Positions 1 through 9,565 of a DNA stretch of 64,000 nt are shown piece by piece. Where the stretch lies: positions 3,782,001 to 3,846,000 of the forward strand of contig NZ_CP009571.1 of the NCBI RefSeq assembly GCF_000764535.1, in the 5' to 3' direction. Numbering within the stretch: the stretch's first letter is position 1; each line of letters begins with the position of its first letter. A program made the translations under genes and the position numbers. The notes beneath the pieces were generated by a model, which saw only the letters and a list, made by a program, of their open reading frames with translations, was not told the origin of the DNA and searched no databases. Source of the DNA: Sphingomonas taxi (GTDB lineage: Bacteria; Pseudomonadota; Alphaproteobacteria; Sphingomonadales; Sphingomonadaceae).

Positions 1-234
1 TATCGCGAGCGCCGCCTGTCGTCGCGCGACCGGATCTATCGCGGCGAGAACGGCCAATATTATTGCCGCCGCAACGACGGGACGACCGGGCTGATCGTCG
101 GCGGCCTCGCCGGCGGCGTGCTCGGCAACATCATCGCGCCGGGCAATTCGGGGCTGCTCGGCACGTTGCTGGGCGGCGCGGCGGGTGCGGCGGTGGGACG
201 GTCGGTCGATCGCAACAACGTACGCTGCCGATAA
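1..234 (+). CDS. Glycine-zipper 2TM-domain protein, C-terminal part
   Basis: The reading frame is open from the first base and stops at TAA 232-234, so the gene starts before the window. The visible 77 residues begin with an Arg-rich stretch and a Tyr/Cys segment (QYYCRR). A long Gly/Ala stretch follows (GLIVGGLAGGVLGN, then LLGGAAGAAVG) with the small-residue spacing of glycine-zipper 2TM proteins. It ends in a short basic tail. Such proteins are small envelope or periplasmic proteins that insert in membranes; their exact role is usually unknown. The next gene, a peptidase, starts 95 nt downstream on the same strand. Confidence 0.75.
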   Translation, partial: YRERRLSSRDRIYRGENGQYYCRRNDGTTGLIVGGLAGGVLGNIIAPGNSGLLGTLLGGAAGAAVGRSVDRNNVRCR

Positions 235-329
235 CGCAACGCGGCGGAGCGCGGCGATCCGCGTTCCGCTTGCGGCGCGGCGGCGAGGCGCTAAGCGTCT
301 GGAATAGTGCCTGACCCGCCGGAGTTCCG

Positions 330-2231
330 ATGCGCCTGATCCTCGCCGCCGCCCTGCTCGCCTCCACCTCGCCCGCCGCCGCGCAGGCGCTGCATCAATA
401 TGGAGCGCTGGCGATCTCGCCGACGGGCGACCGGGTCGCGGCGGTCGAGAGCGCCGGCGGTCATGGCGTGGTGACGGTGCGCGGCACCGCCGACGGCCGC
501 GTGCTGCGGACGATCGATCCGTGCAAGACGTGCAGCTATTCGGGGCTGACCTTCGCGCCCAATGGCGATCTCGTCTTCCTCGTCCGCGACACCGCCGCGG
601 TGCGGTTGAGCTACGCCGATGCGATGACGACGCGGACGATCGCGACGATCCCCGGCATCGCGCAGACGCCGCGCGTCTCGCCCGACGGCACGCGGATCGC
701 GCTGCTGGTGACGCTGGGCGCCGCCAAGGAATCGGGCGCGACGCAGGCGGGCGTGCGGATGATCGGCGAGATCGGCGAGAAGAACGACGAGCAACGGCTC
801 GCGGTGTTCGACATCGGCAAGCCCGCGACGACGGTGACGCCGCTGTCGCCCGCCGGGCGCTACGTCTACGAATATGACTGGACCCCGGACGGGCGCGGCT
901 TCGTCGCGACCACCGCGCTCGGCAATGGCGACAACAATTGGTGGGTGGCGACGCTGGATGCGATCGACGCGCGGACCGGGGCGGTGCGCCCGATCGCCAA
1001 GCCGGTGACGCAGCTCAACCAGCCGCGCGTCTCGCCGGACGGGCGGACGGTCGCCTATGTCGGCGGCTTGATGAGCGATTTCGGCTCGATCGGCGGCGAC
1101 GTCTTCACCGTGCCGCTCGCCGGCGGCACGCCGCGCAACATCACCGCCGGCGCCAAGTCGACGGTCACCACGATCGACTGGACCGCGGGCGGGCTGCGCA
1201 CCGTGACGCTGGCCGGGGACCGCATCCAGTTCGGCACGCTGACGCCGGGCCAGCCGGTCGCGCCGGGCTTCGCCAAACCGGCGAGCAGTGCGGCGGGCGA
1301 CGGCCGCGCGGTCTTCTCCGCCGATGGCCGCGTCGCCGCGGCGGTGGTGCAGGATTACGAGCACGCGCCGGCGATCTATGCCGGGCCGGTGGCGGCGCAG
1401 GCGAACGGCGTGCGGCAGATCACCCACGACAACGACGCCGCCCCGGCCTTGGCGAGCGCGCGCAGCATCGCCTGGCAGAACGAAGGCTATGACGTGCAGG
1501 GCTGGCTGCTCGCGCCGCGCACCGCGCCCGCCGGCAAGGCGCCGATGATCACGATGGTGCACGGCGGTCCGTCGGCGGCGTCGATGCCGGGCTATGTCTC
1601 GGCGGGGTCGATGAACGGCGCGCTGTTGAAGGCGGGCTATTACGTCTTCCTGCCCAATCCGCGCGGCAGCTTCGGCCAGGGCGAGGCGTTCACCGCCGCC
1701 AACAAGCGCGACTTCGGCGGCGGCGACCTGCGCGACATCCTCGCCGGGATCGATGCGGTCGAGCGCGTCGCGCCGGTCGACGATGCGCGGCTGGGTCTCG
1801 GTGGGTGCAGCTATGGCGGGTTCATGGCGATGTGGACCAACACCCAGACCAACCGGTTCAAGGCGATCGTCGCCGGTGCCGGCCTGTCCAACTGGGTGAG
1901 CTATTACGGCACCAACGGCATCGACCAATGGCTGCTGCCGTTCTTCGGCAAGACGATGTACGACGACATCAAGGCCTATGAGGACGTGTCGGCGGTCTAT
2001 CAGGCGAAGAAGGCGAAGACGCCGACCTTCATCTACGTCGGCGAGCGCGACATCGAGGTGCCGCCGACCCAGTCGATCGAATGGTGGCACGCGCTGAAGG
2101 ATCGCGGCGTACCGGTCAGCCTGGTGATCTATCCCGACGCGGGCCATTGCGTGACCGCGCCGGAGCAGGCGAGCGACGTGCGCGCGCGCGCGATCGCGTG
2201 GTTCGATACATATGTGAAGGCGGCGAAATAG
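330..2231 (+). CDS. S9 family exported peptidase (prolyl oligopeptidase / dipeptidyl aminopeptidase type)
   Basis: 633 residues. An N-terminal signal peptide of about 20 residues ends at an AAAQA site, so the enzyme is probably periplasmic. Residues 25-370 are a beta-propeller-like region with repeated SPDG/SPTG motifs. The C-terminal alpha/beta hydrolase domain carries the nucleophile motif GGCSYGG with Ser494, then Asp574 (GERDIEV) and His606 (DAGHC). That order and spacing fit a prolyl-oligopeptidase triad. The family cleaves short peptides, often after Pro or Ala; the precise specificity cannot be read here. It is convergent with the SleB-like gene, 25 nt away. Confidence 0.9.
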   Translation: MRLILAAALLASTSPAAAQALHQYGALAISPTGDRVAAVESAGGHGVVTVRGTADGRVLRTIDPCKTCSYSGLTFAPNGDLVFLVRDTAAVRLSYADAMTTRTIATIPGIAQTPRVSPDGTRIALLVTLGAAKESGATQAGVRMIGEIGEKNDEQRLAVFDIGKPATTVTPLSPAGRYVYEYDWTPDGRGFVATTALGNGDNNWWVATLDAIDARTGAVRPIAKPVTQLNQPRVSPDGRTVAYVGGLMSDFGSIGGDVFTVPLAGGTPRNITAGAKSTVTTIDWTAGGLRTVTLAGDRIQFGTLTPGQPVAPGFAKPASSAAGDGRAVFSADGRVAAAVVQDYEHAPAIYAGPVAAQANGVRQITHDNDAAPALASARSIAWQNEGYDVQGWLLAPRTAPAGKAPMITMVHGGPSAASMPGYVSAGSMNGALLKAGYYVFLPNPRGSFGQGEAFTAANKRDFGGGDLRDILAGIDAVERVAPVDDARLGLGGCSYGGFMAMWTNTQTNRFKAIVAGAGLSNWVSYYGTNGIDQWLLPFFGKTMYDDIKAYEDVSAVYQAKKAKTPTFIYVGERDIEVPPTQSIEWWHALKDRGVPVSLVIYPDAGHCVTAPEQASDVRARAIAWFDTYVKAAK

Positions 2232-2256
2232 GGGCGGCGGCGCTCCAGGCGCGCGC

Positions 2257-3243
2257 CTAGAACAGCGGCTTGCCCGAATCCTTCCATTTGTCGAGCACGG
2301 TCGCGGCGGGCGGCAGCATGTCGGGCGGCGGCGTGGCGGCAGGTTGCGGCGCGCCCGGCGCGACCGGGAGCGGCGCGGCGGCGGCGATCAGCGATGGCGG
2401 CGGCACGACCGGCGGCGCGGCGAGGCGCAGGTGCGGACCGGGCATCGGCTCGCCGCCGCGGTAGTTCCGGGCGAAGGCGGCGCTGGTGCCCCAGAAGCCT
2501 TTCCAGCGGTGGAACAGATGTGCGCCGACGACGTCGGTCATCACCATCGCCCGGTTCCACGCCGGGGTCACCGCATAGGTATGGTAATGCGTGGCGAGGC
2601 CGACCGGCGCATAGACATAGCCGGCGAGCGCCATCGCCGCATGCCGCGCCGCGCGCGCCCAGGCGGCGCGCGCCGGCACCCGCGCCATCGCGCCGTCGCA
2701 GGCGAAGCTGAACTGGCAACCGGCACGCTCGGAGCCCTGATAGACGACTCCGCACACCGTCGGCGGGAAAGCGGGGTGGCGGGCGCGGTTGAGGATCACC
2801 TGCGCGACGGCGGACTGGCCGGCGTCGGATTCGGACGCCGCCTCGTAATAGATCGCCGCGGTGAGGCATTCGAGCGCGCGCGACCGGTCGAGCCCGGTCG
2901 CCGCGCTGGTCGAGAAGGGCGCGGCGCCGCTGCCGCTGCGCAGCGCCGCGGCGAGGACGGCGGCCGAGACGGGCAGCGCGGGCAGAGCGGTGGTGCCGGT
3001 GACGCCTTCCGCCGGCGCGGCGCTCTCGCCCGCGGCGGGCGTGGTGGCGGCGGCGTAGAGCAGCGCGGCGCCGGGGAAATGATCCTCCGCCTCATACCCG
3101 GCGGGCGCGGGCAGCGGCGGCGCGACGACGCCATGCGCGGCGATCGCGCGCCACGCCGCCTGCGCCGCCAGCAGCACGGCGAGCGCGAGGCATAGCGCGA
3201 CCAGCGCCAGCCACAGGCGCGTCATCGTCCGGATCGTCCCCAT
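2257..3243 (-). CDS. SleB/CwlJ-type cell wall hydrolase, membrane anchored
   Basis: 328 residues from the ATG chosen at 3243 (a GGGTG lies just upstream). A GTG start at 3327 would add 28 residues and an ATG at 3225 would remove 6. One N-terminal transmembrane segment (LWLALVALCLALAVLLAA) anchors it. The central domain has the hydrolase_2 signature: LTAAIYYEAASES, then VAQVILNRARHPAFP, then VCGVVYQGS and CQFSFACDG. The Glu of YYEA is the family's catalytic residue. The C-terminal 80 residues are Pro/Ala-rich and probably disordered. In non-sporulating alphaproteobacteria these enzymes act in peptidoglycan turnover. Confidence 0.85.
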   Translation of the reverse strand: MGTIRTMTRLWLALVALCLALAVLLAAQAAWRAIAAHGVVAPPLPAPAGYEAEDHFPGAALLYAAATTPAAGESAAPAEGVTGTTALPALPVSAAVLAAALRSGSGAAPFSTSAATGLDRSRALECLTAAIYYEAASESDAGQSAVAQVILNRARHPAFPPTVCGVVYQGSERAGCQFSFACDGAMARVPARAAWARAARHAAMALAGYVYAPVGLATHYHTYAVTPAWNRAMVMTDVVGAHLFHRWKGFWGTSAAFARNYRGGEPMPGPHLRLAAPPVVPPPSLIAAAAPLPVAPGAPQPAATPPPDMLPPAATVLDKWKDSGKPLF

Positions 3244-3353
3244 CGGCACCCGCATTACGCGCCAATAGCTTACATCGGGTTTCGCGTCCGCGGGGATTGC
3301 GGATGCACCACGCGCATCGGTGTTCACGGGTGGTGCCGGTGACGAATCCTCCC

Positions 3354-3442
3354 GTCACCCCGGGCTCGACCCGGGGTCCCGCTTCTTCCTCATCGGTACC
3401 CGTAAAGGACGTAGCGGGACCCCGGATCACGTCCGGGGTGAC
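3354..3442. repeat. Palindromic intergenic repeat, family A
   Basis: Two 29-nt arms, 3354-3382 (starting GTCACCCCGGGCTCGACC) and 3414-3442 (ending GTCCGGGGTGAC), are inverted copies with a few mismatches around a 31-nt loop. Each arm also holds a small internal palindrome. This is the layout of the dispersed GTCACCCCGG...CCGGGGTGAC elements common in intergenic DNA of alphaproteobacteria. It lies between two genes read on the minus strand. Confidence 0.8.
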
Positions 3443-3483
3443 GGCGGAATGGCGCTTGTGGGGGCGCCTCCGTCGAGCCCCCC

Positions 3484-6321
3484 TTACTTCAGCGTCGGGC
3501 TGTCGAGGTTGAGTTGCGCTTCGGTCAGCGTCTGCGTGTCGGGGCGCGCGGCTTTCAGCGGCGTGAGGAACTGCTTGGCGTCGCCGACGATCGCGACGCT
3601 CGCCGCCTTGGGATCGAGCAGCGCCGCCGCCGCCGATTGCACCGCGGCGGGGGTCACCGCCTCGACCTTGCCGGTATAGGCCTGCAATTCGGTGAGCGGC
3701 ACGTCGTCGAGGACGTAGCTGCCGAGGATGCCGGCGATGCCACCGGTCGTCTCGACGGTGCGGCCGAAATTGCCGACCAGCACCGCCTTGCGCGTCGCCA
3801 GTTCCGCCTCGGGCACCGGCGCCGCACCCATCCGCGCCATCTCGGCGGTGATCAGCGTCACCACCTCCGCCGCGGTCGGGTTCTTGGTCTGGGTGCGCGC
3901 AGAAAATTCGCCGGCGAGGCGGCCGCCGCCGACCCCGCTCGACGCGCCGTAAGCGAGGCCGCGCTTGATCCGCACCTCCTGGTTGAGCCGCGACGAGAAG
4001 CCGCCGCCGAGCACGGTGTTGGCGACCGCCAACGGATAATAGCGCGGGTCGGCGCGCGGGATCGCCGGCCGCTCGACGACGACGCCCGCCTGGCCGGCGC
4101 CGGGCATGTCGACGACGATCGTGCGCGGCGCCGGGAAGGCGGCGACGGCGATCGGCGCGGCCGGCGCGCCGGCGGGGGCACGCCACTGGCCGAGCTGCGC
4201 CTCGGCGAGCGCCTTGGCCTGTGCCGGGGTGACGTCGCCGACGAGGATCAGCGTCGCCTGATCGGGGCGCCACGTGCGCGCATAAGCGGCGGTGACGTCG
4301 CCGCGGGTGATCGCCTTCAGCGATCTCGGTGTGCCGCCGCCCGGCGCGCCGAACGGCGAGGCGCCGAAGGTGGCGCGGTCGGCGACCATCGCGGCGAGCT
4401 GCGCCGGGTCCTTGACCGCGACGGTGACCGCATCGACCTGCTGCGCGCGGGCACGGTCGAGCTCGTCGGGCGCGAACACCGGGTGCGTCGCGACATCGGC
4501 GAGGATCGTCATCGCCGGGGCGAGCTGGTCCGACTTGACCGTCACCGAGACGGTGCCGCCCTCCTGATCCGAGCCGGCGCCGATCGATCCGCCGAGGCTT
4601 TCGACCTGCCGCGCGATCTCGGTCGCCGAGCGGGTGGTGGTGCCCTTGGTCATCAGGCTGGCGGCAAGACTGCTGACGCCCGAGCGGTCGACCGGATCGA
4701 GCACCTCGCCGCCGGTCGCGACGAGATAGGCGGTGGCGATCGGCAGCTCGTGACGCGCGACGGTGATGACGCGCAGGCCGTTGGCGAGCCGCGTCTCGAC
4801 CGGCTGCGGCAGGTTCGCCTTGACCGGCGCGGCGGGGGCGGGCGGCTGGATGCGCTCGCTCTCGGGCGCGGGGGTGACGATCGCGATCTGCGCCGGCGGG
4901 GTGAGCGGCGCGGTCTGCACCGTCGGAGCGATCGCAATCGTGTCGCCGCTCCGGCCGGCGGGCTTGGCGGTGTCGGGCAGGTAGCGGATCGTCGCCGACT
5001 GGGCGTCGCCGAGATATTTGCGCGCGACGCGCTGGACGTCGGCGGCGCTGACCCGGGCGATCTCGGCGAGCTGACGGTCGGCAGCGCGGGGGTCGCCGTC
5101 GATGATCACCGACGAGGCGAGGATGCGTGCCTTGCCCTCGGCGGTCTCGCGGCTGCGGATCGCCGAGGTCAGGATCTCGTTCTTCGCCTCGGCGAGTTCG
5201 GCGGCGGTGACCGGCGCATCGCGGAAGCGCGCGATCTCGCGCTTGAGCGCACTCTCGCCCTGCTCGACCGTCTTGCCACCGGCGAGGATCGCATAAGCGA
5301 TCAGATTGCCGGTGCCCTGTTTGCTGTCGAGGAAGGACGAGGCGTCCTGCGCGAGCTGGTCGCGGTAGACGAGGCTTTCGTAGAGCCGGCTGCTCTCGCC
5401 GGTCGACAGGATCGTCTGGAGCACGGTGAGCGCCGGAATGTCGGCCTCGCGGTCGGCGGGGACGTGCCAGCTCATCAGCACCGCGGGCAGCGGCGTATTG
5501 GGTTCGTAGACGGTGTAGTCGACCGCCTTGGTGCGCGGCGGCTCCTGCACCGCGACGCGCGGAATGGTCGCGGCGGGCTTGGCGATCTTGCTGAAATACT
5601 GGTCGATCCACGCATTCAGCTGCGCCGGATCGAAATTGCCCGAGACGACGAGGATCGCATTGTCGGGCCGGTAATAGGTCGCGTGGAAGGCGCGGACGTC
5701 GTCGATCGACGCGGCTTCGAGATTCTCGATGCTGCCGATCGTCGAGCGCGCATAGGGATGCGTGGTATAGGCCGCGGCCGACAGATAGGTGGAGAACAGC
5801 TTGCCATAGGGCCTCGCGAGCGTCGACTGGCGCAGCTCCTCCTTCACCACGTCGCGTTCGGAGGCGAAGCTCTTCGGCTCGACGACGAGGCTCGCCATCC
5901 GGTCGGCCTCGGCGAACAGCAGCCGTTGCAGGTGGTTGGCGGGAATGACCTCGAAATAATTGGTGTAATCGTCGTTGGTCGAGGCGTTGTTGTAGCCGCC
6001 GACGTCCTCGGTCAGCCGGTCCATCTGTTCGGAGACGAGGTTGCGCGTCGCCTTGAACATCAGATGTTCGAACATGTGCGCGAAGCCCGAGCGGCCGCGC
6101 GGATCGTCCTTCGAGCCGACGTCGTACCAGACCTGCACCGCGACGTTGGGCGTGCCGGTGTCGCGCAATGCATAGACGCGCAGGCCGTTGGCCAGCGTCC
6201 GCTCGGTGAAGGCGATCGGCTTGACCGACGCGGTGTTGGCGCGCGGGGTTGCGGTCTGGGCGGTGGCGGCGAGGGGCAGGAGCGCGGCCCCGAGCAACAG
6301 GGCGGCACGAACGAGGCGCAT
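3484..6321 (-). CDS. M16 family zinc metallopeptidase with two M16 units, exported
   Basis: 945 residues from the ATG at 6321, chosen because a signal peptide (MRLVRAALLLGAALLPLA...) follows directly and GGAG lies about 10 nt upstream; the open frame extends to 6387. The first M16 unit carries the inverted zinc motif HMFEH (His82 to His86). The second unit, from about residue 530, lacks an HxxEH, as is normal for the partner half of pitrilysin-like proteases. A Pro/Ala linker near residues 480-520 separates the halves. The expected role is peptide degradation in the periplasm, with an unfolded peptide enclosed between the two halves. Confidence 0.9.
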   Translation of the reverse strand: MRLVRAALLLGAALLPLAATAQTATPRANTASVKPIAFTERTLANGLRVYALRDTGTPNVAVQVWYDVGSKDDPRGRSGFAHMFEHLMFKATRNLVSEQMDRLTEDVGGYNNASTNDDYTNYFEVIPANHLQRLLFAEADRMASLVVEPKSFASERDVVKEELRQSTLARPYGKLFSTYLSAAAYTTHPYARSTIGSIENLEAASIDDVRAFHATYYRPDNAILVVSGNFDPAQLNAWIDQYFSKIAKPAATIPRVAVQEPPRTKAVDYTVYEPNTPLPAVLMSWHVPADREADIPALTVLQTILSTGESSRLYESLVYRDQLAQDASSFLDSKQGTGNLIAYAILAGGKTVEQGESALKREIARFRDAPVTAAELAEAKNEILTSAIRSRETAEGKARILASSVIIDGDPRAADRQLAEIARVSAADVQRVARKYLGDAQSATIRYLPDTAKPAGRSGDTIAIAPTVQTAPLTPPAQIAIVTPAPESERIQPPAPAAPVKANLPQPVETRLANGLRVITVARHELPIATAYLVATGGEVLDPVDRSGVSSLAASLMTKGTTTRSATEIARQVESLGGSIGAGSDQEGGTVSVTVKSDQLAPAMTILADVATHPVFAPDELDRARAQQVDAVTVAVKDPAQLAAMVADRATFGASPFGAPGGGTPRSLKAITRGDVTAAYARTWRPDQATLILVGDVTPAQAKALAEAQLGQWRAPAGAPAAPIAVAAFPAPRTIVVDMPGAGQAGVVVERPAIPRADPRYYPLAVANTVLGGGFSSRLNQEVRIKRGLAYGASSGVGGGRLAGEFSARTQTKNPTAAEVVTLITAEMARMGAAPVPEAELATRKAVLVGNFGRTVETTGGIAGILGSYVLDDVPLTELQAYTGKVEAVTPAAVQSAAAALLDPKAASVAIVGDAKQFLTPLKAARPDTQTLTEAQLNLDSPTLK

Positions 6322-6565
6322 GGATCGGGGCTCCGGCTGGGCAGATAGGATGGCGGCGAGTTGAGCCGCAGCCGGGAGCGGTGTCAATCGCGCAGGCTTC
6401 CATCATGGCCGAAGCGAGATGACGCCGAATTCATCTAATGGGTAAGTTGTTGATCTTGCTTTGCTATACTTGCCGCTTCCAGGATTGGCCGCAATCGGGG
6501 TGGCGGGGCGATGGGTCTAATTTGGCTTGTTCGGGTTTAGCGCCACGAACCGAAGGACGTGGGCC

Positions 6566-7843
6566 ATGGCATCGAGCGCAATTCCCGTTTCGCGATCCGC
6601 ATCGTCCGACGAGACGGGGCGCGCCAGGACGGCATTGCAGGCGCTCAACTTCTTCATGGCGGACATGCAGGCGGGAATCGGGCCGTTCCTCGGCGTGTTC
6701 CTGCAGCAGCGCGGCTGGACCGCGGGGCCGATCGGCACGGTGATGTCGGCGGGCGGGGTCGCCGGCATGGTGATGACCGTGCCGGCCGGCGCGTTCATCG
6801 ACCATACCGAGAAGAAGCGGTTGGTGGTGATCGTCACCGGCAACTGCACGGTGATGGCGTCGTTCCTGATCCTGCTGTCGCAATCGGGCTGGGTGGTGAC
6901 GGTGAGCCAGGTGGCGACCGCGATCGCCGGCGCGGCGATCGGGCCGGCGGTGACCGGGATGACGCTGGGGGTGGTGCGCCAGCGCGGCTTCAACGCGCAG
7001 AACGGCCGCAATCAGGCGTGGAACCATGCCGGCAACATGATCGGCGCCGGCCTGTCGGGCTTTCTCGGCTGGAAGTTCGGCATGCCGGCGATCTTCTACC
7101 TCGCCGCGGCATTTGGCGTGCTGGCGATCCTCAGCGTGCTGATGATCCCCGAACGGGCGATCGACCATCGCGCCGCGCGCGGTCTGGAAGGGGGCAAAGA
7201 GGATGATGCGGACGGCGGCGGGCAGGCGGAGGGGTTCAAGACGCTGCTGCGCAACAAGCCGATGCTGATCCTCGCCGCGGCGCTCGCCTGTTTCCACCTT
7301 GGCAACGGCGCGATGCTGCCGCTCTACAGCCTCGCGGTGGTCGGCGCCGGCAAGGGCAATGCGGCGCTGTTCACCGCCACCACCGTCGTCGTCGCGCAGG
7401 CGGTGATGATCGCCGCGGCGCTGATCGCGATGAAGATGTCGGCGGGCAAGGGCTATTGGCTGGTGCTGCTGATCTCGTTCGCGGCGCTGCCGTTGCGCGG
7501 GTTCCTGGCGGGGACGTTCATCGAACATTGGGGCGTGTGGCCGGTGCAGGCGCTCGACGGTATCGGTGCCGGCTTGCAGAGCGTCGCGGTGCCCGGCCTC
7601 GTCGCCTGCCTGCTCGACGGCACCGGCCGGGTCAACGTCGGGCAGGGCGCGGTGATGACGATCCAGGGGCTCGGCGCGTCGCTGAGCCCGGCGATCGGCG
7701 GCTGGATCGCGCAGGCGTTCGGCTATCACGCCGCCTTCCTGATCCTCGGCAGCTTCGCGCTGGTCAGTCTGGCGCTGTGGATCGGCTTCGCCGGCCTGTT
7801 GCGGCCGGCATGCGAAGGCAAACGGGCGGAGAACAAGGCATGA
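6566..7843 (+). CDS. MFS transporter
   Basis: 425 residues with about 12 hydrophobic segments. ATG 6566 is preferred to the in-frame TTG at 6527 because GAAGGA lies 8 nt upstream of it. Loop 2-3 contains FIDHTEKKRL, the usual MFS basic loop, and a charged central loop near residues 205-220 separates the two six-helix halves. The substrate is unknown. The stop codon overlaps the start of the metallophosphoesterase gene (ATGA at 7840), so the two are likely co-translated and may handle one compound. Confidence 0.85.
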   Translation: MASSAIPVSRSASSDETGRARTALQALNFFMADMQAGIGPFLGVFLQQRGWTAGPIGTVMSAGGVAGMVMTVPAGAFIDHTEKKRLVVIVTGNCTVMASFLILLSQSGWVVTVSQVATAIAGAAIGPAVTGMTLGVVRQRGFNAQNGRNQAWNHAGNMIGAGLSGFLGWKFGMPAIFYLAAAFGVLAILSVLMIPERAIDHRAARGLEGGKEDDADGGGQAEGFKTLLRNKPMLILAAALACFHLGNGAMLPLYSLAVVGAGKGNAALFTATTVVVAQAVMIAAALIAMKMSAGKGYWLVLLISFAALPLRGFLAGTFIEHWGVWPVQALDGIGAGLQSVAVPGLVACLLDGTGRVNVGQGAVMTIQGLGASLSPAIGGWIAQAFGYHAAFLILGSFALVSLALWIGFAGLLRPACEGKRAENKA

Positions 7844-8967
7844 AGACGATCACCTGGGTCCATGTCGGCGACCTGCACGCCGATCCCGCCGACGGCTGGC
7901 TGGGGATCGACCGGCTGGCGGAAATCGTCGCCGATCTCGCCGCGGTGCGCGAGGGGATCGACTTCGTCTTCGTGCCCGGCGACAACGCCAATCACGCCAC
8001 CGCCGAGCAATATGACCGCATCCGGGCCGCGCTCGCGCCGCTGGCGCTGCCGGTGTTCACCATCCCGGGCGATCACGATTTCGAGGACGGCACGCTCGCC
8101 GCCTTCCGGGCCGGCACGCCCGAGGCGATGCGGCCGTTCGAACGGGTGATCGGCGGCCATCGCTGCCTGTTCCTCGATATCGTCAGCGCCGGCAGCGGCG
8201 GGCCGGACTTTCGCATCGGCGCCGGCCAGCGCCGCCGGATCGACGCCGCGCTCGCCGCCAGCGACGACGAGGGGCTGACGCCGTTGGTCTTCATGCACGC
8301 CTACCCCGGCGATCTCGCCGACGGGGGCGAGGCGCTGGCCACGGCCTTCGCCGACGCCGGCGTCGCCTTCGTCGATACCGGCCATACGCATTACAACGAA
8401 CTGCTCAACGACGGCCGCGTCGTCTATGGCGCGACCCGCTCGACCGCGCAGATCGAGGAGGACGGCGGCGCCGCGGGCTATGCGATCGTCAGCGTTCATG
8501 ACGGCGTGCCGAGCTGGACCTTCCGGCCGATCGGCGATGCCGCGCCCGGCTGGCCGCACGTCCAGCTCCTGTCGCCGGCCGACGTCCGGCTGCTGACCCG
8601 ACCGCACGATCCGCGTCATGTGCCGGCGCCGGGCCGGATCGCGGTGACCGCGCGCGTGCTGGGACCGGAGGCCGCGCCGCCGGTGGTGGAGGCGGATGGC
8701 ATCGCGACGCCGATGCAGCCGGTGCCCGGCCAGCCCGCGACCTGGACGGCGGTGGTCACGATTGGGCGGCCCGGCCTCCACCCGCTGCGGGTGCGCAGCG
8801 GCGCGGCGAGCGACACGATCGACATCCTGGTGCGCGACCGCGAGGACCGCCCCAAGCGCAACCGCCCGGTGGTGCCCGGCCATGCGGTCCATACGATCGG
8901 CGCCTGGCCGTCGCGGCACATCCTCGGCGCGCAGCTCGGCCCCAATCGCAACGGCGGCGGCTGGTGA
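7840..8967 (+). CDS. Calcineurin-like metallophosphoesterase with C-terminal beta domain
   Basis: 375 residues; ATG 7840 overlaps the MFS stop. The phosphoesterase metal motifs occur in order: GDLHAD, GDNANH, GDHDF, HAYPGD and GHTHYN. In the third, Asp stands where GNHD usually has Asn. From about residue 265 a second region looks like an Ig-like beta domain (ITVTAR...TWTAVVTIGRPGLHPLRVRSG type pattern) and ends in a Gly-rich tail. The enzyme should hydrolyse a phosphomonoester or phosphodiester with two metal ions; the substrate is not apparent. No signal peptide is visible, so it is probably cytoplasmic. Confidence 0.85.
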   Translation: MKTITWVHVGDLHADPADGWLGIDRLAEIVADLAAVREGIDFVFVPGDNANHATAEQYDRIRAALAPLALPVFTIPGDHDFEDGTLAAFRAGTPEAMRPFERVIGGHRCLFLDIVSAGSGGPDFRIGAGQRRRIDAALAASDDEGLTPLVFMHAYPGDLADGGEALATAFADAGVAFVDTGHTHYNELLNDGRVVYGATRSTAQIEEDGGAAGYAIVSVHDGVPSWTFRPIGDAAPGWPHVQLLSPADVRLLTRPHDPRHVPAPGRIAVTARVLGPEAAPPVVEADGIATPMQPVPGQPATWTAVVTIGRPGLHPLRVRSGAASDTIDILVRDREDRPKRNRPVVPGHAVHTIGAWPSRHILGAQLGPNRNGGGW

Positions 8968-9125
8968 GCGCGCGACCGGCGTCGGACTAGGTCAAAAGCA
9001 CCATGGCCTAGTGCAGCAATACCGGGGGCTTGGCCCGGATTTCGGAGACATTTAGGTCGACTTGGCGGCGGCGATCCCGGACAAGCAGCCACCGACACAA
9101 GGGTGCGGTGACAGGGGATATCTTG

Positions 9126-9491
9126 ATGGCCGATCGTCTCTTCTTCCGCGCGCCGGTCTGCGTCGCGACCGGACTTGCCGCGTTGCTGGGCGGCTGCGTC
9201 GACCCCTCGGCGCGGATCGCCACCGCGATGGAGGGGTATGGGTTCCAGCCCGCCCAGTCGCAATGCGTCGGCGACCGGCTGGAGGCGAACCTGTCGATCG
9301 GCCAGTTGCAGCAGCTCGGCCGTGCGGCGCGCGCGGCGCGGCAGGGCGACGCCAGCCCCGGGCGGCTGACCATCGGCGACTTCGTGCGCGTCGCGGGGCA
9401 GGTGAAGGACCCCAAGGTGCCGATCGAGGTCGGCAAGGCGGCCGCGGGCTGCGGCGTCCTCGCCGATGCGGCCGCGGCGGTGCCGCTCTGA
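9126..9491 (+). CDS. Small putative lipoprotein of unknown function
   Basis: 121 residues from ATG 9126 (AGGGG about 9 nt upstream); the frame is open from 9030 but the upstream part is Arg-rich and unlikely to be translated. The N-terminus is basic, then hydrophobic, ending in LLGGC, a weak lipobox, so lipid anchoring is possible but not certain. The mature part has two further Cys residues and helical segments (LSIGQLQQLGRAARAARQG). I do not recognise the family. A small envelope protein is the safest reading. Confidence 0.6.
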   Translation: MADRLFFRAPVCVATGLAALLGGCVDPSARIATAMEGYGFQPAQSQCVGDRLEANLSIGQLQQLGRAARAARQGDASPGRLTIGDFVRVAGQVKDPKVPIEVGKAAAGCGVLADAAAAVPL

Positions 9492-9565
9492 ACCCGCGAT
9501 AAGCCCCATCCCGGAGCTTTCGCGATATTGCTGAAATGCTTACCTTGAGATAGCGCTGGTCAGGC

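Noticed and set aside
291..6348. Long antisense frames over the S9 and M16 peptidase genes
   Set aside because: Both sense genes have complete catalytic motifs and signal peptides; the antisense products are His/Arg/Asp-rich noise.
6455..6475. TATACT as a promoter for the MFS-phosphoesterase operon
   Set aside because: A -10-like box is present but no -35 at suitable spacing; not enough evidence.
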